Shown in pieces: positions 24,694-33,635 of a stretch of 64,000 nt of DNA (its first letter is position 1; the number at the start of each line of letters is the position of its first letter). This DNA comes from Desulfosarcina alkanivorans. GTDB taxonomy: Bacteria > Desulfobacterota > Desulfobacteria > Desulfobacterales > Desulfosarcinaceae. The notes beneath the pieces are model-generated. The model searched no databases, was not told the DNA's origin, and was given only the letters and a program-made list of their open reading frames with translations. The position numbers and the translations under genes were made by a program. The stretch lies in contig NZ_AP021874.1 in assembly GCF_009688945.1 (NCBI RefSeq), positions 2,666,001 through 2,730,000 on the forward strand, read 5' to 3'.

Positions 24694-26102
24694 AACCAGC
24701 CCTCCAGGTTCCCTCGATTGAGTATATTCTCAGGATCGAAAGTCTTCTTAAGCCGAATCAGTGTTTGGGTGTAAACCGGGCCGTACTTCTTTTCCAGGAA
24801 CCCGGCACGCTGGGCCGTCAGGCCCCATTCACCGCCGCATCCGCCGTACTTGACGTTGAGGGCCTCGGTTTTTTCCCGGACCTCAAGGGTGACAGCCTTT
24901 TTCACCTCGTTGGAAATGTCTTTGGTGGGGATGAAGGCATAGCCATGGATGGTCGGCGCACCGATGTGGCCGAAGGAGTAAAACTCATTTCCCTTAAAAC
25001 TGTCCAGGTTCAGAATCAGTTCTTTCGCTTCCCGGAAGGCGAGCTTGAGCTTGTCCACCCGGGGCGTAATCTCACTGCCGAAGGTCGAACCGAGCCGGTA
25101 CACGTAATTTCCCGCCTCCGCCCGACTGCTCCAGATCTTATCCCATTCGGCCGCATCGGAGACGATCCGGGCTTCGATGGGGTTCGCTTTCTTGACGAAT
25201 TCTAGGAAAATACGGGCCTTTTCCCGACAGCCCACCTCGGTGGCTGAGTGCATGCTCATCATGGCAACGGCACCGGGAGGGGCCTCAAGCCCCACGGCCT
25301 CAAATCCGACCTTTGAGGATTTCTCATCCAGGTATTCGAAAAACAAGGGGGTGTGCATCCCTTCCCGGTACATGGCCATCACCGTATCGAGAATCTCTTC
25401 GGTGCTGTTGAAATAGGCCACGATGTTCGCCATGTGCGGCTTGGGAATCAGGCGCATGCGGATCCGGGTGATTACGCAAAGCAGGCCTTCGGAACCCACG
25501 AGAAATTTAGTCGCCTCGATACCGGCCGGCTTGCGGGTCGATTGCGTCCCTGTTTGAAGGATCTCGCCGGTGGCCAGGACCACTTCCATTCCCAGCACAT
25601 AGTCCCCCGGCTTGCAGAGGCTGGCATCCACCGCATGGGCGCTGGTGTTTACCGAAACGGAGCCGCCGATGGTGGCGATCGGTTCGCTCCCGGGAAAGAT
25701 CGGCAACAGGGCGTTGTGAGGCGCCAGCGCTTTTCTGAGATTTCCGATGTGCATCCCCGGACCGACTTCAAAGTACCCCCGTTCCGGGAATATTTTCAGA
25801 TCCTGCATCCGGGCCGTGTCGAGCACAATGGCGTTGGTTTTGGGCCGGCCGAGGCCGACCAGGGAGGTGCCGGACCCATGGGTGTGCACCGGAATCTTTT
25901 TGGCACTGGCATAGGTCAAAATGGCGGAAACCTCCCGACTGTCCGCCGGCCGGACCACCGCGTAAGGCATGTGGTGGGGCTCTACGTCCCAGGGCATGGT
26001 ATCCTTGGCGTAGGCCAATGCGGTGGGCCGGTCGCTAAAGGCGTTGTCCTGGCCGACGATATTGACTAAATCTCTGGTAAGCTGTTTAAGGCCGACATCC
26101 AT
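24690..26102 (-). CDS. FAD-binding 2-hydroxyacid dehydrogenase (GlcD/D-lactate type)
   Basis: A 470-residue soluble flavoprotein of the PCMH/GlcD family. The N-terminal FAD domain (~40-225) has VVRPADSREVSAIL, HTHGSGTSLVG, EVGPGMHIGNLRK and GGSVSVNTSAHAVDASLCKPGDYVLGMEVVLATG. The C-terminal FAD-oxidase domain ends with GAPTIHGYAFIP and FDPENILNRGNLEGW (the family FDP.xILNPG variant). GAGGAGAA precedes the ATG. It oxidises a 2-hydroxyacid to a 2-oxoacid. With the two overlapping downstream Fe-S genes it forms a three-subunit GlcDEF-like enzyme. The natural substrate (lactate, glycolate, 2-hydroxyglutarate or other) cannot be told from sequence. Confidence 0.92.
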   Translation of the reverse strand: MDVGLKQLTRDLVNIVGQDNAFSDRPTALAYAKDTMPWDVEPHHMPYAVVRPADSREVSAILTYASAKKIPVHTHGSGTSLVGLGRPKTNAIVLDTARMQDLKIFPERGYFEVGPGMHIGNLRKALAPHNALLPIFPGSEPIATIGGSVSVNTSAHAVDASLCKPGDYVLGMEVVLATGEILQTGTQSTRKPAGIEATKFLVGSEGLLCVITRIRMRLIPKPHMANIVAYFNSTEEILDTVMAMYREGMHTPLFFEYLDEKSSKVGFEAVGLEAPPGAVAMMSMHSATEVGCREKARIFLEFVKKANPIEARIVSDAAEWDKIWSSRAEAGNYVYRLGSTFGSEITPRVDKLKLAFREAKELILNLDSFKGNEFYSFGHIGAPTIHGYAFIPTKDISNEVKKAVTLEVREKTEALNVKYGGCGGEWGLTAQRAGFLEKKYGPVYTQTLIRLKKTFDPENILNRGNLEGWL

Positions 26103-26114
26103 TGGTTTCTCCTC

Positions 26115-26804
26115 TTATTCATATGGCTTTTCCGTTTTTTTACCCGCATAAACCGTAAAATTGTGGTGCTTGAAAAAACAATCCACGTCCGCGAAACCGG
26201 CCGCTCTCATCCAGGCAAGTTGATGATCCAAAGTGGCGGGCCGGTCGCAGGCCATCCGCTGATAGATCGCGTCAAGTGCTTCTTTCTCGATGTCGGTTGA
26301 GCCCAGGTGCCGGCGCCAAAAGGACTGATAAAGCGCTTCCGTGGCCGGCGTTGCGCCCAATGCCAGCTCGGCATGGATAAAATACCCGCCGGGGGTCAGC
26401 CTCTCGAAGACCCTCTGCACCAACCGCTGTTTTTCCGAATCGGACAAATGATGGACCGACATGGCCGAAACGATCAGCGGGTGTGGGCCGGGCAGTTCTT
26501 CACGGGCGTAGTCCCGGACGTAAAAATCCACGCCTGTTTCCCCGGAAAACCGTTCCCGGGCCAGGGTCAGCATCTTTTCGGAATTATCGAGAAGGTGCGC
26601 CTCGGCCCTGGTGAACCGTTCCCGGATCAGCGCGGAAACCAGACCGGTTCCGGCACCCAGGTCAAGAAAGGAAAACCGGTCCGCCGGTGCGAAGGGAATC
26701 AAATCCAACAGGGTTCCGTAGAAGTCGTCAAAGCAGTAGATGACCTTTCGTCGGTTGCCGTCGTATTTCCGGGCCCCGGCGTCGAAAAGTTCTTTTACCG
26801 TCAT
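26115..26804 (-). CDS. SAM-dependent class I methyltransferase
   Basis: 229 residues from the ATG at 26804 (AGGTG upstream); an ATG three codons earlier is possible. The Rossmann SAM site is FLDLGAGTGLVSALI with the acidic residue in LLDNSEKML. A post-I acidic motif sits in VRDYARE, and motif IV-like IVSAMSVHHLSDSEKQ follows, as in the methyltransferase_25/UbiE-like group. Soluble. It is 12 bp upstream of the FAD oxidase in the same operon. Its role there is unclear; it could act on the imported substrate or be an incidental member. Confidence 0.9.
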   Translation of the reverse strand: MTVKELFDAGARKYDGNRRKVIYCFDDFYGTLLDLIPFAPADRFSFLDLGAGTGLVSALIRERFTRAEAHLLDNSEKMLTLARERFSGETGVDFYVRDYAREELPGPHPLIVSAMSVHHLSDSEKQRLVQRVFERLTPGGYFIHAELALGATPATEALYQSFWRRHLGSTDIEKEALDAIYQRMACDRPATLDHQLAWMRAAGFADVDCFFKHHNFTVYAGKKTEKPYE

Positions 26805-26839
26805 AAAAAGCACCTGATCTTCAGTTTTTGGGGACCGGC

Positions 26840-28216
26840 TCAGCCGGCCATGATTCGGACGAGATCATTCACATCGGTCAGCGATTCCAGATGATCGACC
26901 ATGGAGAACAGCTCGTCGCGGGCCGCATCCTGGATTTCAATTCCGCTGAAATCGATGCATTTGAGGAACTTGTTGCGGCACTGGTCCTCGTTCATGGGAT
27001 TTTGGGGATTGCCCAGAGGCACCGGGACCCGTTCGCGGGCAACGGTTCCGTCCCCCCGGGTTATTTTCATGCGGGCCTGAAGGATATCCTTTGAAGGAAG
27101 GGTCGGATCGGCAACGACCCGGACGCGGTCGGCCAGGCGCATCACCGCGGAATCGGTGATGGCCCGGGGTTCAAAATCCTGCAGAAAGACATCGCCCCGG
27201 ACAAGGGCGCACGCCGTGGTATAGGGGATGCTGAACTGGGCGTCGACCTGCGGGTTGTCCCCGATCTCAAAAGGCTTGCCCACCATTTCAGCCACCATGG
27301 CGGAAACGGACACGTCGACCTGCCCGATGGCATCTACCGGCCCCACCCGGTCCTTCAGGGCCAGTGCGGCGCCAATGCTTGAATGGGTCATCCGGCAGCT
27401 TGGATAGGGCTTGATGCTCAAATCAACAATGCTATGATGCGCGCCCAGGCCCTCGGTGACCGCTGAAGGGGTGAACACGCCCTGCTCGTATAGCGGGTAG
27501 AACCCGTATGCACCGGTGAGGAACCGCCGGCTGCCGGTGATGCCGCGGCCGGCCAGAAAAGCGGAAAGCACACCGGCGGAGGCGGCAAAACCGGGTTGCA
27601 TCCGCTTGACCAGTCGGCCTTCAATCAGCCCTTGAGCGTTGCCGGAGGTCTGTCCGTATACCACACCGAGAGCGTTGAAAATCTGTTCCCTGTCGAGACC
27701 GAGAACCTTGGCGGCGGCGGCAGCGGCGCCAAAACCGCCGCAAGTGGCCGTTCGGATCCAGGAAAGGGGGCTGTCAATGGCCAGGCTGATTCGGCAGATG
27801 AGGTCCACGCCGACCACCAGGGCGGTGATCAGTTCCTTTCCCCCCACCTTTTTTCCGGTCTCTGCTGCCGCCAGTGCAGCGGGCAACACATTTACGAAAG
27901 TGTGCAGGGCCGAAGCATCAAGCGTATCGTCGAAATCCAGGGCATGCATCATGGCACTGTTGGCCATGGCGGCCAGCGGCGGCGGCGCCTGAATACCGGA
28001 CAGAAACACCGAAGCGCCCTGTGCCGTCTGCCAGGTGGCGAGCAGGTCGACTATTTCCGGGCACCCCGGTGCCTGGCGTCCCGGGAAGGTCACACCGAGG
28101 GCATCCAGGATCAGTTTTTTGCAGCAACTGACCGCTTGCGCATCAAGGTCATCGAAGCCGGTACCGGCAATGTGATCGACCAGCAGTTGTTCCAGAGATG
28201 GTTCTATGGTTGGCAT
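26840..28216 (-). CDS. MmgE/PrpD family protein
   Basis: 458 residues from the ATG at 28216 (GGAGAC upstream), the usual family length. It shows the all-helical N-terminal domain with HALDFDDTLDASALHTFVNVLPAALAAAE, GVDLICRIS and AAAAAAKVLGLDREQIFNALGVVYGQTSGNAQG, and the C-terminal domain with IKPYPSCRMTHSSIGAAL. The family includes 2-methylcitrate dehydratase, cis-aconitate decarboxylase and iminodisuccinate epimerase. All act on polycarboxylates by removing or moving groups. The neighbouring TAXI-TRAP genes point to a transported carboxylate as substrate. The exact reaction is not readable. Confidence 0.92.
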   Translation of the reverse strand: MPTIEPSLEQLLVDHIAGTGFDDLDAQAVSCCKKLILDALGVTFPGRQAPGCPEIVDLLATWQTAQGASVFLSGIQAPPPLAAMANSAMMHALDFDDTLDASALHTFVNVLPAALAAAETGKKVGGKELITALVVGVDLICRISLAIDSPLSWIRTATCGGFGAAAAAAKVLGLDREQIFNALGVVYGQTSGNAQGLIEGRLVKRMQPGFAASAGVLSAFLAGRGITGSRRFLTGAYGFYPLYEQGVFTPSAVTEGLGAHHSIVDLSIKPYPSCRMTHSSIGAALALKDRVGPVDAIGQVDVSVSAMVAEMVGKPFEIGDNPQVDAQFSIPYTTACALVRGDVFLQDFEPRAITDSAVMRLADRVRVVADPTLPSKDILQARMKITRGDGTVARERVPVPLGNPQNPMNEDQCRNKFLKCIDFSGIEIQDAARDELFSMVDHLESLTDVNDLVRIMAG

Positions 28217-28370
28217 GTCGTCTCCGTCATTTTCCATTCGGGGGGAAGCATCCGGCATTCAACGGGCACCCCCCGGACATCGTCCGTGGGCCTGCCGCGA
28301 GGGCCTCTCCTTTTCTGAACGTACGGCCCCATCGGGGTATCAAAACAAGTCATGATCCCATTTCTCACGG

Positions 28371-30272
28371 TCAGGTGGCCTGCTGCCGGTGGATCAGACC
28401 GATGGTAAACCGTTTGACCAGATCGGGAACCCGAATGCAAAGGATCACGATGACGAGAGCCAGTCCTGCGATGTCCGAATAAAGGCCGGGATAAATGAGG
28501 CATCCGCCGCCGATGAACAGCAGCGACCGGAGAAGGATGGTCAGCCGGCCCCCAAGATAGTTCTGGGCGGCGCAGGCCAGGGCGAGCACCCCAAAAAAGG
28601 AGGTGATGCACACCTGGACAATCTGTCCGCTGTTGCCGATCAACAGCAAGGCGTTGTTGTAGACAAACATGTAGGGCACAATGAAGATGACCAGGGCCAG
28701 ACGGCAGGCCGTGAACGAAGTGCGCATCATGGGTGCGTCTGCGATCCCGGCGGCCACGAAGGCGTCCGGCGCCATGGGCGGCGTGATGCCTGCGATGGTG
28801 GCGAAATAGAAGACGAAGAGATGGGCTGCCAGCGGGTAAACCCCGAGCTTGATCAGGGCCGGCACCACAAGAATGGACAGCACGATATAGGCGGCTACGG
28901 GCGGTACACCCATGCCGAGGATAATCGAGGCGACCATCGTCAAAAGCAGCAGCAGCAGCAGGTTGCCACCGGACATTTTGATCAGCAGGCCCGACATCAT
29001 CAGTCCCAGACCGGTCAGGGTGATCATGCCCAGTACGACGCCGCCCAATGACAGGATGGCAACGACAGGCAGCGCCGTGAGGGCGCCCTGTTCGAGGCCG
29101 TCGAAAAACTGGCGGATGGTCATCCGCCGGCCGGGGCCGGCCAACTGGCTGCACAGGGGGATGGAAACGGCGCCCCAGAAAGCCGCCCGGGTCACCGAGA
29201 CCTTGGAGTATACCAGAAAGAAAATCAGGACGAAAATCGGGATGAAGAAAAACCAGCCTTCTTTGAGCGTCTGCTTCAAGCTGGGGAGTTCCTCCCTGGG
29301 CATACCGGCCATGTCCAGTTTCTGGGCTTCAATGTCGATCATCAGAAACAGCCCGACATAGTATAGTATGGCTGCCAGGCCCCCGGCTTTCATGATGGTG
29401 ACGTAGTTGACGCCCAGAACCTCCATGATAATGAAGACGGCGCTGCCCATGATCGGCGGCATGAGCAGGCCGCCGGCACTGGAAACCGTTTCCACGGCGG
29501 CAGCGAAATGGGGCTTGTAGCCGCTGCGCTTCATCAGCGGGATCGTGATCTGGCCGGTGCCCGCCACGTTGGCCGTGCCGCTGCCCGAAAGCATTCCGAA
29601 CAGGGATGAGGCCACCACGGCGATTTTTGCAGGACCGCCGCGTACGTGCCCGAAAAGGGCGAAAGAGAGATTGATGAAAAATTCACCACCACCGGCGGCC
29701 CGCAGAAGCGCGCCAAAGAGAATGAACAGGAAGATGTACGTTGCAGAGATTCCGGCCAGCATTCCAAAAACGCCGTCGGTGGTGATGAACATGTTGCTGA
29801 CGATACGCTCGAAGGAGTAGTTGCGATGGGCTATAAAACCGGGCAGCATTTCGCCGAAGCGGGCGTACATCATCGCCGCCACGGCGATCACCGGAAAAAT
29901 CCAACCCAGTGTCCTGCGGGCGGCTTCGATGCACATCAGCAGAAAAACGGTCCCCATGGCCAGTTCGTACCAGGGAGGACACATGCCGCATTCGCCGATT
30001 TTCTTGAACCAGTTGCACAACACATATATTCCCATCAAAAGGACAGCGCCCGCCATCAGGTATCCATGCCAGGCAATACGCAGTTTCTTCTTTTGATCGA
30101 AACCGTAGGCCAGAAAAATCAACACCAGGGCGAAGGTCACATGAATGACCCGCTGGTTCATGGCGGTCAGTTGAAAGATGCCCGTATAAAGCTGAAAAAG
30201 GCTCATGGCAATGGCAATGACGCGGATGAGAAGTGGGGGGTGTACTGCGGGCGGTGCGGTTTGGTTCTCCAT
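28371..30272 (-). CDS. TRAP transporter fused permease (4TM/12TM, DctQM type)
   Basis: A 633-residue inner-membrane protein with about 16-17 hydrophobic segments. The first ~170 residues are the small DctQ-like part. The rest is the DctM-like large subunit, with GALLRAAGGGEFFINLSFALFGHVRGGPAKIAVVASSLFGMLSGSGTANVAGTG and GMGVPPVAAYIVLSILVVPAL, which are hallmarks of fused TAXI-TRAP permeases. It uses a Na+ or H+ gradient to import a carboxylate delivered by the TAXI protein encoded at 30519-31514. Downstream on the transcript is MmgE/PrpD, 154 bp away. Confidence 0.95.
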   Translation of the reverse strand: MENQTAPPAVHPPLLIRVIAIAMSLFQLYTGIFQLTAMNQRVIHVTFALVLIFLAYGFDQKKKLRIAWHGYLMAGAVLLMGIYVLCNWFKKIGECGMCPPWYELAMGTVFLLMCIEAARRTLGWIFPVIAVAAMMYARFGEMLPGFIAHRNYSFERIVSNMFITTDGVFGMLAGISATYIFLFILFGALLRAAGGGEFFINLSFALFGHVRGGPAKIAVVASSLFGMLSGSGTANVAGTGQITIPLMKRSGYKPHFAAAVETVSSAGGLLMPPIMGSAVFIIMEVLGVNYVTIMKAGGLAAILYYVGLFLMIDIEAQKLDMAGMPREELPSLKQTLKEGWFFFIPIFVLIFFLVYSKVSVTRAAFWGAVSIPLCSQLAGPGRRMTIRQFFDGLEQGALTALPVVAILSLGGVVLGMITLTGLGLMMSGLLIKMSGGNLLLLLLLTMVASIILGMGVPPVAAYIVLSILVVPALIKLGVYPLAAHLFVFYFATIAGITPPMAPDAFVAAGIADAPMMRTSFTACRLALVIFIVPYMFVYNNALLLIGNSGQIVQVCITSFFGVLALACAAQNYLGGRLTILLRSLLFIGGGCLIYPGLYSDIAGLALVIVILCIRVPDLVKRFTIGLIHRQQAT

Positions 30273-30518
30273 GATTGACCCCGTTTTTTCCGATTATTCG
30301 CTACGCTTCAGGTGGGCGGCCACCCATCTGCCCGACGGCGGACCCGACCTATGGTGCTTTCCGTATGGCGTTTTGCGGACGATACGCTGCGATGTCTCCG
30401 GCTGTGGGAGCGGCCGCTTCGACGGGCCCCTCCCGATCCGTTCCAAAGTGCTTCCAAGGCCTGTGGACAGGGCGTGGCGGACGTGCAGGCAAGTGCTGAC
30501 GCTGCACGTCCATTCCGG

Positions 30519-31514
30519 TTATTCGTAATGCTCTGACCGATGATCCCAGATGCCCTTCTCCTTGTAATACCTGACCGCTCCCGGATGGTAACCGACGGGA
30601 ACACCGGGAGATCCGCGGAAGGCGTTTTCCGGTGTATACATCTTGGCCATGGGATGGATGGCATCCCTGTCCCCCGGATGGTCATAAACCGCCTTGATGA
30701 TATTGTAGACCAGGTCCTCCGGCAAATCGGTCCGACAGATCCACATCTGCGGCAGGCAATAGGTGTGGATATCCTGGTCGATGCCATTGTAGGTGCCTGC
30801 CGATATGGTCAGCGGTACGACATTGCTGAACTGGCTGCGCAGCCCTTGGAGCATATCGGGCTTGATGTCCAGAATCCGGATCGGGATGTCCCGGGCCAGT
30901 TCCATAACGGACGCCAGGGGTGAACCGGCGAAAATCAGGCCGGCGTCGATGGTCTGGTCCCGGAGGCCTCGGGTCACTTCCGAAAAAGAGATGTATTTCG
31001 GAGAGAAGTCGTCGAAGGACAGATCCCAGCCGTTCTTCAGGTGCTTTTTCGATACCACGTTGAGGGTGGCGCTTCCGGCCGGACCGACACCGATCACCTT
31101 CCCCCTGAAATCGGCGATGGACTCGATCTTGGATTCCTTGCGTACGATCCAGTGCACATCGCTGGTATGGCCGATGGCGATCAACCGGATCTTATCGACA
31201 TCCAGGCCCTGCTCCTTGATGCCATTGAGGGTGCCCATGCAGGCCAGCCCCATTTCCATTTCCCCCCGGATCATCAAACGGGCATTTTCGTTGGAAGCGG
31301 CCGTGGATTCCGCAGCCACACGAACATTGGGGACATGGTTGTTGATCAATGAAGCGAAGCCGGCCCCCAGGAAATAATAGGTTCCCGCCGGGCTCCCGGT
31401 CCCGAAAGAGATAAATTCGATGGCTGATGCCGGCGGCGCGGCCACGACAAGAAGTGCGATTAATGAGACGCTGCTGAATTTCATGAACCGGATTAAAAAG
31501 CCTTTTACAGACAT
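30519..31514 (-). CDS. TAXI family TRAP substrate-binding protein
   Basis: 331 residues. The ATG at 31514 follows AGGAGGGCATT and opens a signal peptide (MSVKGFLIRFMKFSSVSLIALLVV... PASA); the frame is open to 31613. The mature protein begins IEFISFGTGSPAGTYYFLGAGFASLIN, the TAXI signature, and has ESTAASNENARLMIRGEMEMGLA and GKVIGVGPAGSATLNV. It acts as the periplasmic receptor for the fused permease downstream. TAXI ligands include glutamate, 2-oxoglutarate and other carboxylates, in line with the catabolic genes around it. A 246-bp gap separates it from the permease gene. Confidence 0.95.
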   Translation of the reverse strand: MSVKGFLIRFMKFSSVSLIALLVVAAPPASAIEFISFGTGSPAGTYYFLGAGFASLINNHVPNVRVAAESTAASNENARLMIRGEMEMGLACMGTLNGIKEQGLDVDKIRLIAIGHTSDVHWIVRKESKIESIADFRGKVIGVGPAGSATLNVVSKKHLKNGWDLSFDDFSPKYISFSEVTRGLRDQTIDAGLIFAGSPLASVMELARDIPIRILDIKPDMLQGLRSQFSNVVPLTISAGTYNGIDQDIHTYCLPQMWICRTDLPEDLVYNIIKAVYDHPGDRDAIHPMAKMYTPENAFRGSPGVPVGYHPGAVRYYKEKGIWDHRSEHYE

Positions 31515-31545
31515 AATGCCCTCCTTTAGAATCCTTCGAATGGGG

Positions 31546-31965
31546 TTAGCCAAGCTCTTTGACCAAAATCGTGAAACCACTGGGCAACTGATTGTAGAGC
31601 ATCGGAAACTCACGCGTGTGCTCCTCTCCGGCCGGCACCCCGGTCACATCGCCCTTGACCTTGCGGGGATACAACCCGCCCGCCGATGTACCGTCCGGCA
31701 GGAAAATATTGACGCGAAACCGCTTGGTTTCAGACGACATGTTTTTCACCGAAAGGGCCATGTGCAGACGGTCGGTGCCCTTGTATGGCTTGATGCAATA
31801 AGCGATCTTTGTAATTTCCGCCGAAGGGGCGATCTCATAATTGATATTCTGGGCGAAAGCATCTTCCTTGACCTCAACCGCCGTGGTGGCGCATCCGCAA
31901 AAACCAAAGATCACCATCGCCAACAAGACGCTTCCCATAAATCCAATCCGACTCAGCCTGGGCAT
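31546..31965 (-). CDS. Predicted lipoprotein of unknown function
   Basis: A 139-residue protein with a lipoprotein signal (MPRLSRIGFMGSVLLAMVIFGFCGC, lipobox Cys25). The mature part has beta-sandwich character (MALSVKNMSSETKRFRVNIFLPDGTS), loosely like the YcfL/DUF1425 group, with no catalytic motif. It sits between the GntR gene and the TAXI gene, all on the minus strand; its stop is 31 bp from the TAXI start. It could be an accessory of the transporter, but nothing proves it. Confidence 0.78.
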   Translation of the reverse strand: MPRLSRIGFMGSVLLAMVIFGFCGCATTAVEVKEDAFAQNINYEIAPSAEITKIAYCIKPYKGTDRLHMALSVKNMSSETKRFRVNIFLPDGTSAGGLYPRKVKGDVTGVPAGEEHTREFPMLYNQLPSGFTILVKELG

Positions 31966-32086
31966 AACATTCTCCTTTTCTGTGGTGGGGTTGTTTTGGT
32001 TGTGTCCTTGTATTCTGAAAATGGAAGATTATTCGGGGGATCGTTTCGAGTTTTCTCACCGTGGATGATTTTTGGTGGATACGTTC

Positions 32087-32860
32087 TTAACCTCCGAAGT
32101 GGTTCTCCTGCCGTATTCGGCGGTCGATTTCCTGCACCTGGTCTGCAGGCATGACCCGGGCGTATGCCTGGTAGGTAGCCAGCAGATGCCTGCGCGTCAT
32201 TTCATAGGCCTCGGCCGAATTGCGTTTAATGATGGCATCGAGGATTTCCCGGTGCCCCTGGATGAACTTCTGGATTACCTGGCGTTTGAGCCGGGTTCGG
32301 GTCAACTCGATGATTGTGGCGGAATAGGATTGGGTGATCGATTCCGTGATGAAGATGATAATCGGGTTTTTGGTGATTTTGGCGACTTCGCAGTGAAAAG
32401 AAACATTCGTCAACCGGGCGTCTTTGCGCGAGTTGGGAATTTGAGATTCGGCCCGGTCCAAAAGCTGCCGCAGCCGGTCAATATCGTCGTCACTGCGGTA
32501 CTTCGCGGCAATTTCCGACGCCCGCGGTTCGATATAGAGGCGCGCATCGATCAGGTGCGAAAAACCAATGTGCCCCATGTGAATGAGGTTGCGAAAATTT
32601 TCGGTGATCGGATCCGAATTGGGTTCCGACACGTATGCACCGGCATATACGCCTCTTCGTATTTCGATCAGGCCGGCGCTTTGCAGGTTCCTCAGAGCCT
32701 CACGGATGGTGACCCGGCTCACCTGGAACTGGTCCACCAGTTCCCTCTCCGAAGGCAGCTTCTCACCGGGTTTAAAGGTTGCATCCGCAATGGAGGATTG
32801 GATCGCGTTTTTCACTTCCTGGGAAAGCAACGGTTTTTTCAGGGACTTGTAGCCTGCCAT
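32087..32860 (-). CDS. FadR-type GntR transcription regulator (FCD domain)
   Basis: 257 residues. The GntR winged helix spans ~10-80: GEKLPSERELVDQFQVSRVTIREALRNLQSAGLIEIRRG. The FCD ligand-binding domain spans ~105-235 and carries helices with EPRASEIAAKYRSDDD, FHCEVAKITKNPIIIF and HREILDAIIKRNSAEAYEMTRRHL, including His residues that bind a metal in the family. FCD regulators sense carboxylic acids or acyl-CoAs. Being the first gene of the minus-strand island, it is the likely controller of the lipoprotein, TAXI-TRAP and oxidoreductase genes. Confidence 0.94.
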   Translation of the reverse strand: MAGYKSLKKPLLSQEVKNAIQSSIADATFKPGEKLPSERELVDQFQVSRVTIREALRNLQSAGLIEIRRGVYAGAYVSEPNSDPITENFRNLIHMGHIGFSHLIDARLYIEPRASEIAAKYRSDDDIDRLRQLLDRAESQIPNSRKDARLTNVSFHCEVAKITKNPIIIFITESITQSYSATIIELTRTRLKRQVIQKFIQGHREILDAIIKRNSAEAYEMTRRHLLATYQAYARVMPADQVQEIDRRIRQENHFGG

Positions 32861-32992
32861 GTCGACGTCCTTTCCAGTGGGTCGATGGTGTCAACGACTA
32901 ATGTCTGTCGTTCGACGTCTGTTGTCATACCACTATAGGAACCGCATTCCGATGTCAAACCTTTTCCGAAAAAGGGGTTGAAGGAAAGCGGT

Positions 32993-33083
32993 CGGTCTGT
33001 GGTCTGTGTTTCCTGGTCTCTGGTTGCGGGTTTGTGGTTGCTGGTCGCCACTCAAAGCCACAGACCAGAAACCACAAACGACA
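32993..33083. repeat. Degenerate heptad inverted-repeat element (copy near korC-2)
   Basis: The left arm (32993-33043) has 7-bp-period G/T-rich units (GGTCTGT, GGTCTCT and GGTTTGT-like). The right arm (33058-33083) is A/C-rich and near-complementary. From 33035 onward it is identical to the element at 18305-18354, while the left arm differs in sequence but keeps the same heptad style. Confidence 0.75.
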
Positions 33084-33092
33084 AGCCGGGCT

Positions 33093-33635
33093 TTAACCGG
33101 CGTTCCGGCCCAGTTCCAGCCCCAGTTCCAGGGCCTGGTGGTTCATCTCCAGAAAACCCGACGGGATGCGCTGCTCCAGAACCTTCATGATCGACGCCGG
33201 CTGCACCAGGCCGGTCATCCCCACCACCGCCCCCAGCATGCAGATGTTGAACACGATCGGCTTGCCGATCCGGTCCATGACCGTCTCGTACATGGGCAGC
33301 TGACGCTGGCGGGCGTCCACCTTCAGCTGCGGCCGGACGAAACGCGTGTCCATGATCAAAAGACCTCCGGGGCGGATGATGTCGTAAAACGTGTTGTACG
33401 ACTCCTGGGTCAGGCACACCAGCACGTTGGGCTGGATCACCTTGGGAAAGTTGATCTGGGTGTCAGAGATGATCACGTCGGAGCGCGTCGCACCCCCGCG
33501 CGCCGCGGCACCGTAAGCCTGCGTCTGAACCGCCGTCAGATCTTCGTGAAGCACCGCCGACTCGGCAAGGATGATCGCCGCCGTGATCACCCCCTGGCCG
33601 CCAGACCCCGAAAACACCATTCTGCATCGTTCCAT
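33093..33635 (-). CDS. korC: 2-oxoacid:ferredoxin oxidoreductase, gamma subunit (copy 2)
   Basis: A 180-residue protein identical to that at 18363-18905, with the same SGSGGQGVITAA motif. Two silent base differences separate the genes (33492 and 33615). Last gene of the second korDABC unit. It ends about 230 bp before the GntR regulator gene of the catabolic island, with a heptad repeat element between. Confidence 0.92.
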   Translation of the reverse strand: MERCRMVFSGSGGQGVITAAIILAESAVLHEDLTAVQTQAYGAAARGGATRSDVIISDTQINFPKVIQPNVLVCLTQESYNTFYDIIRPGGLLIMDTRFVRPQLKVDARQRQLPMYETVMDRIGKPIVFNICMLGAVVGMTGLVQPASIMKVLEQRIPSGFLEMNHQALELGLELGRNAG

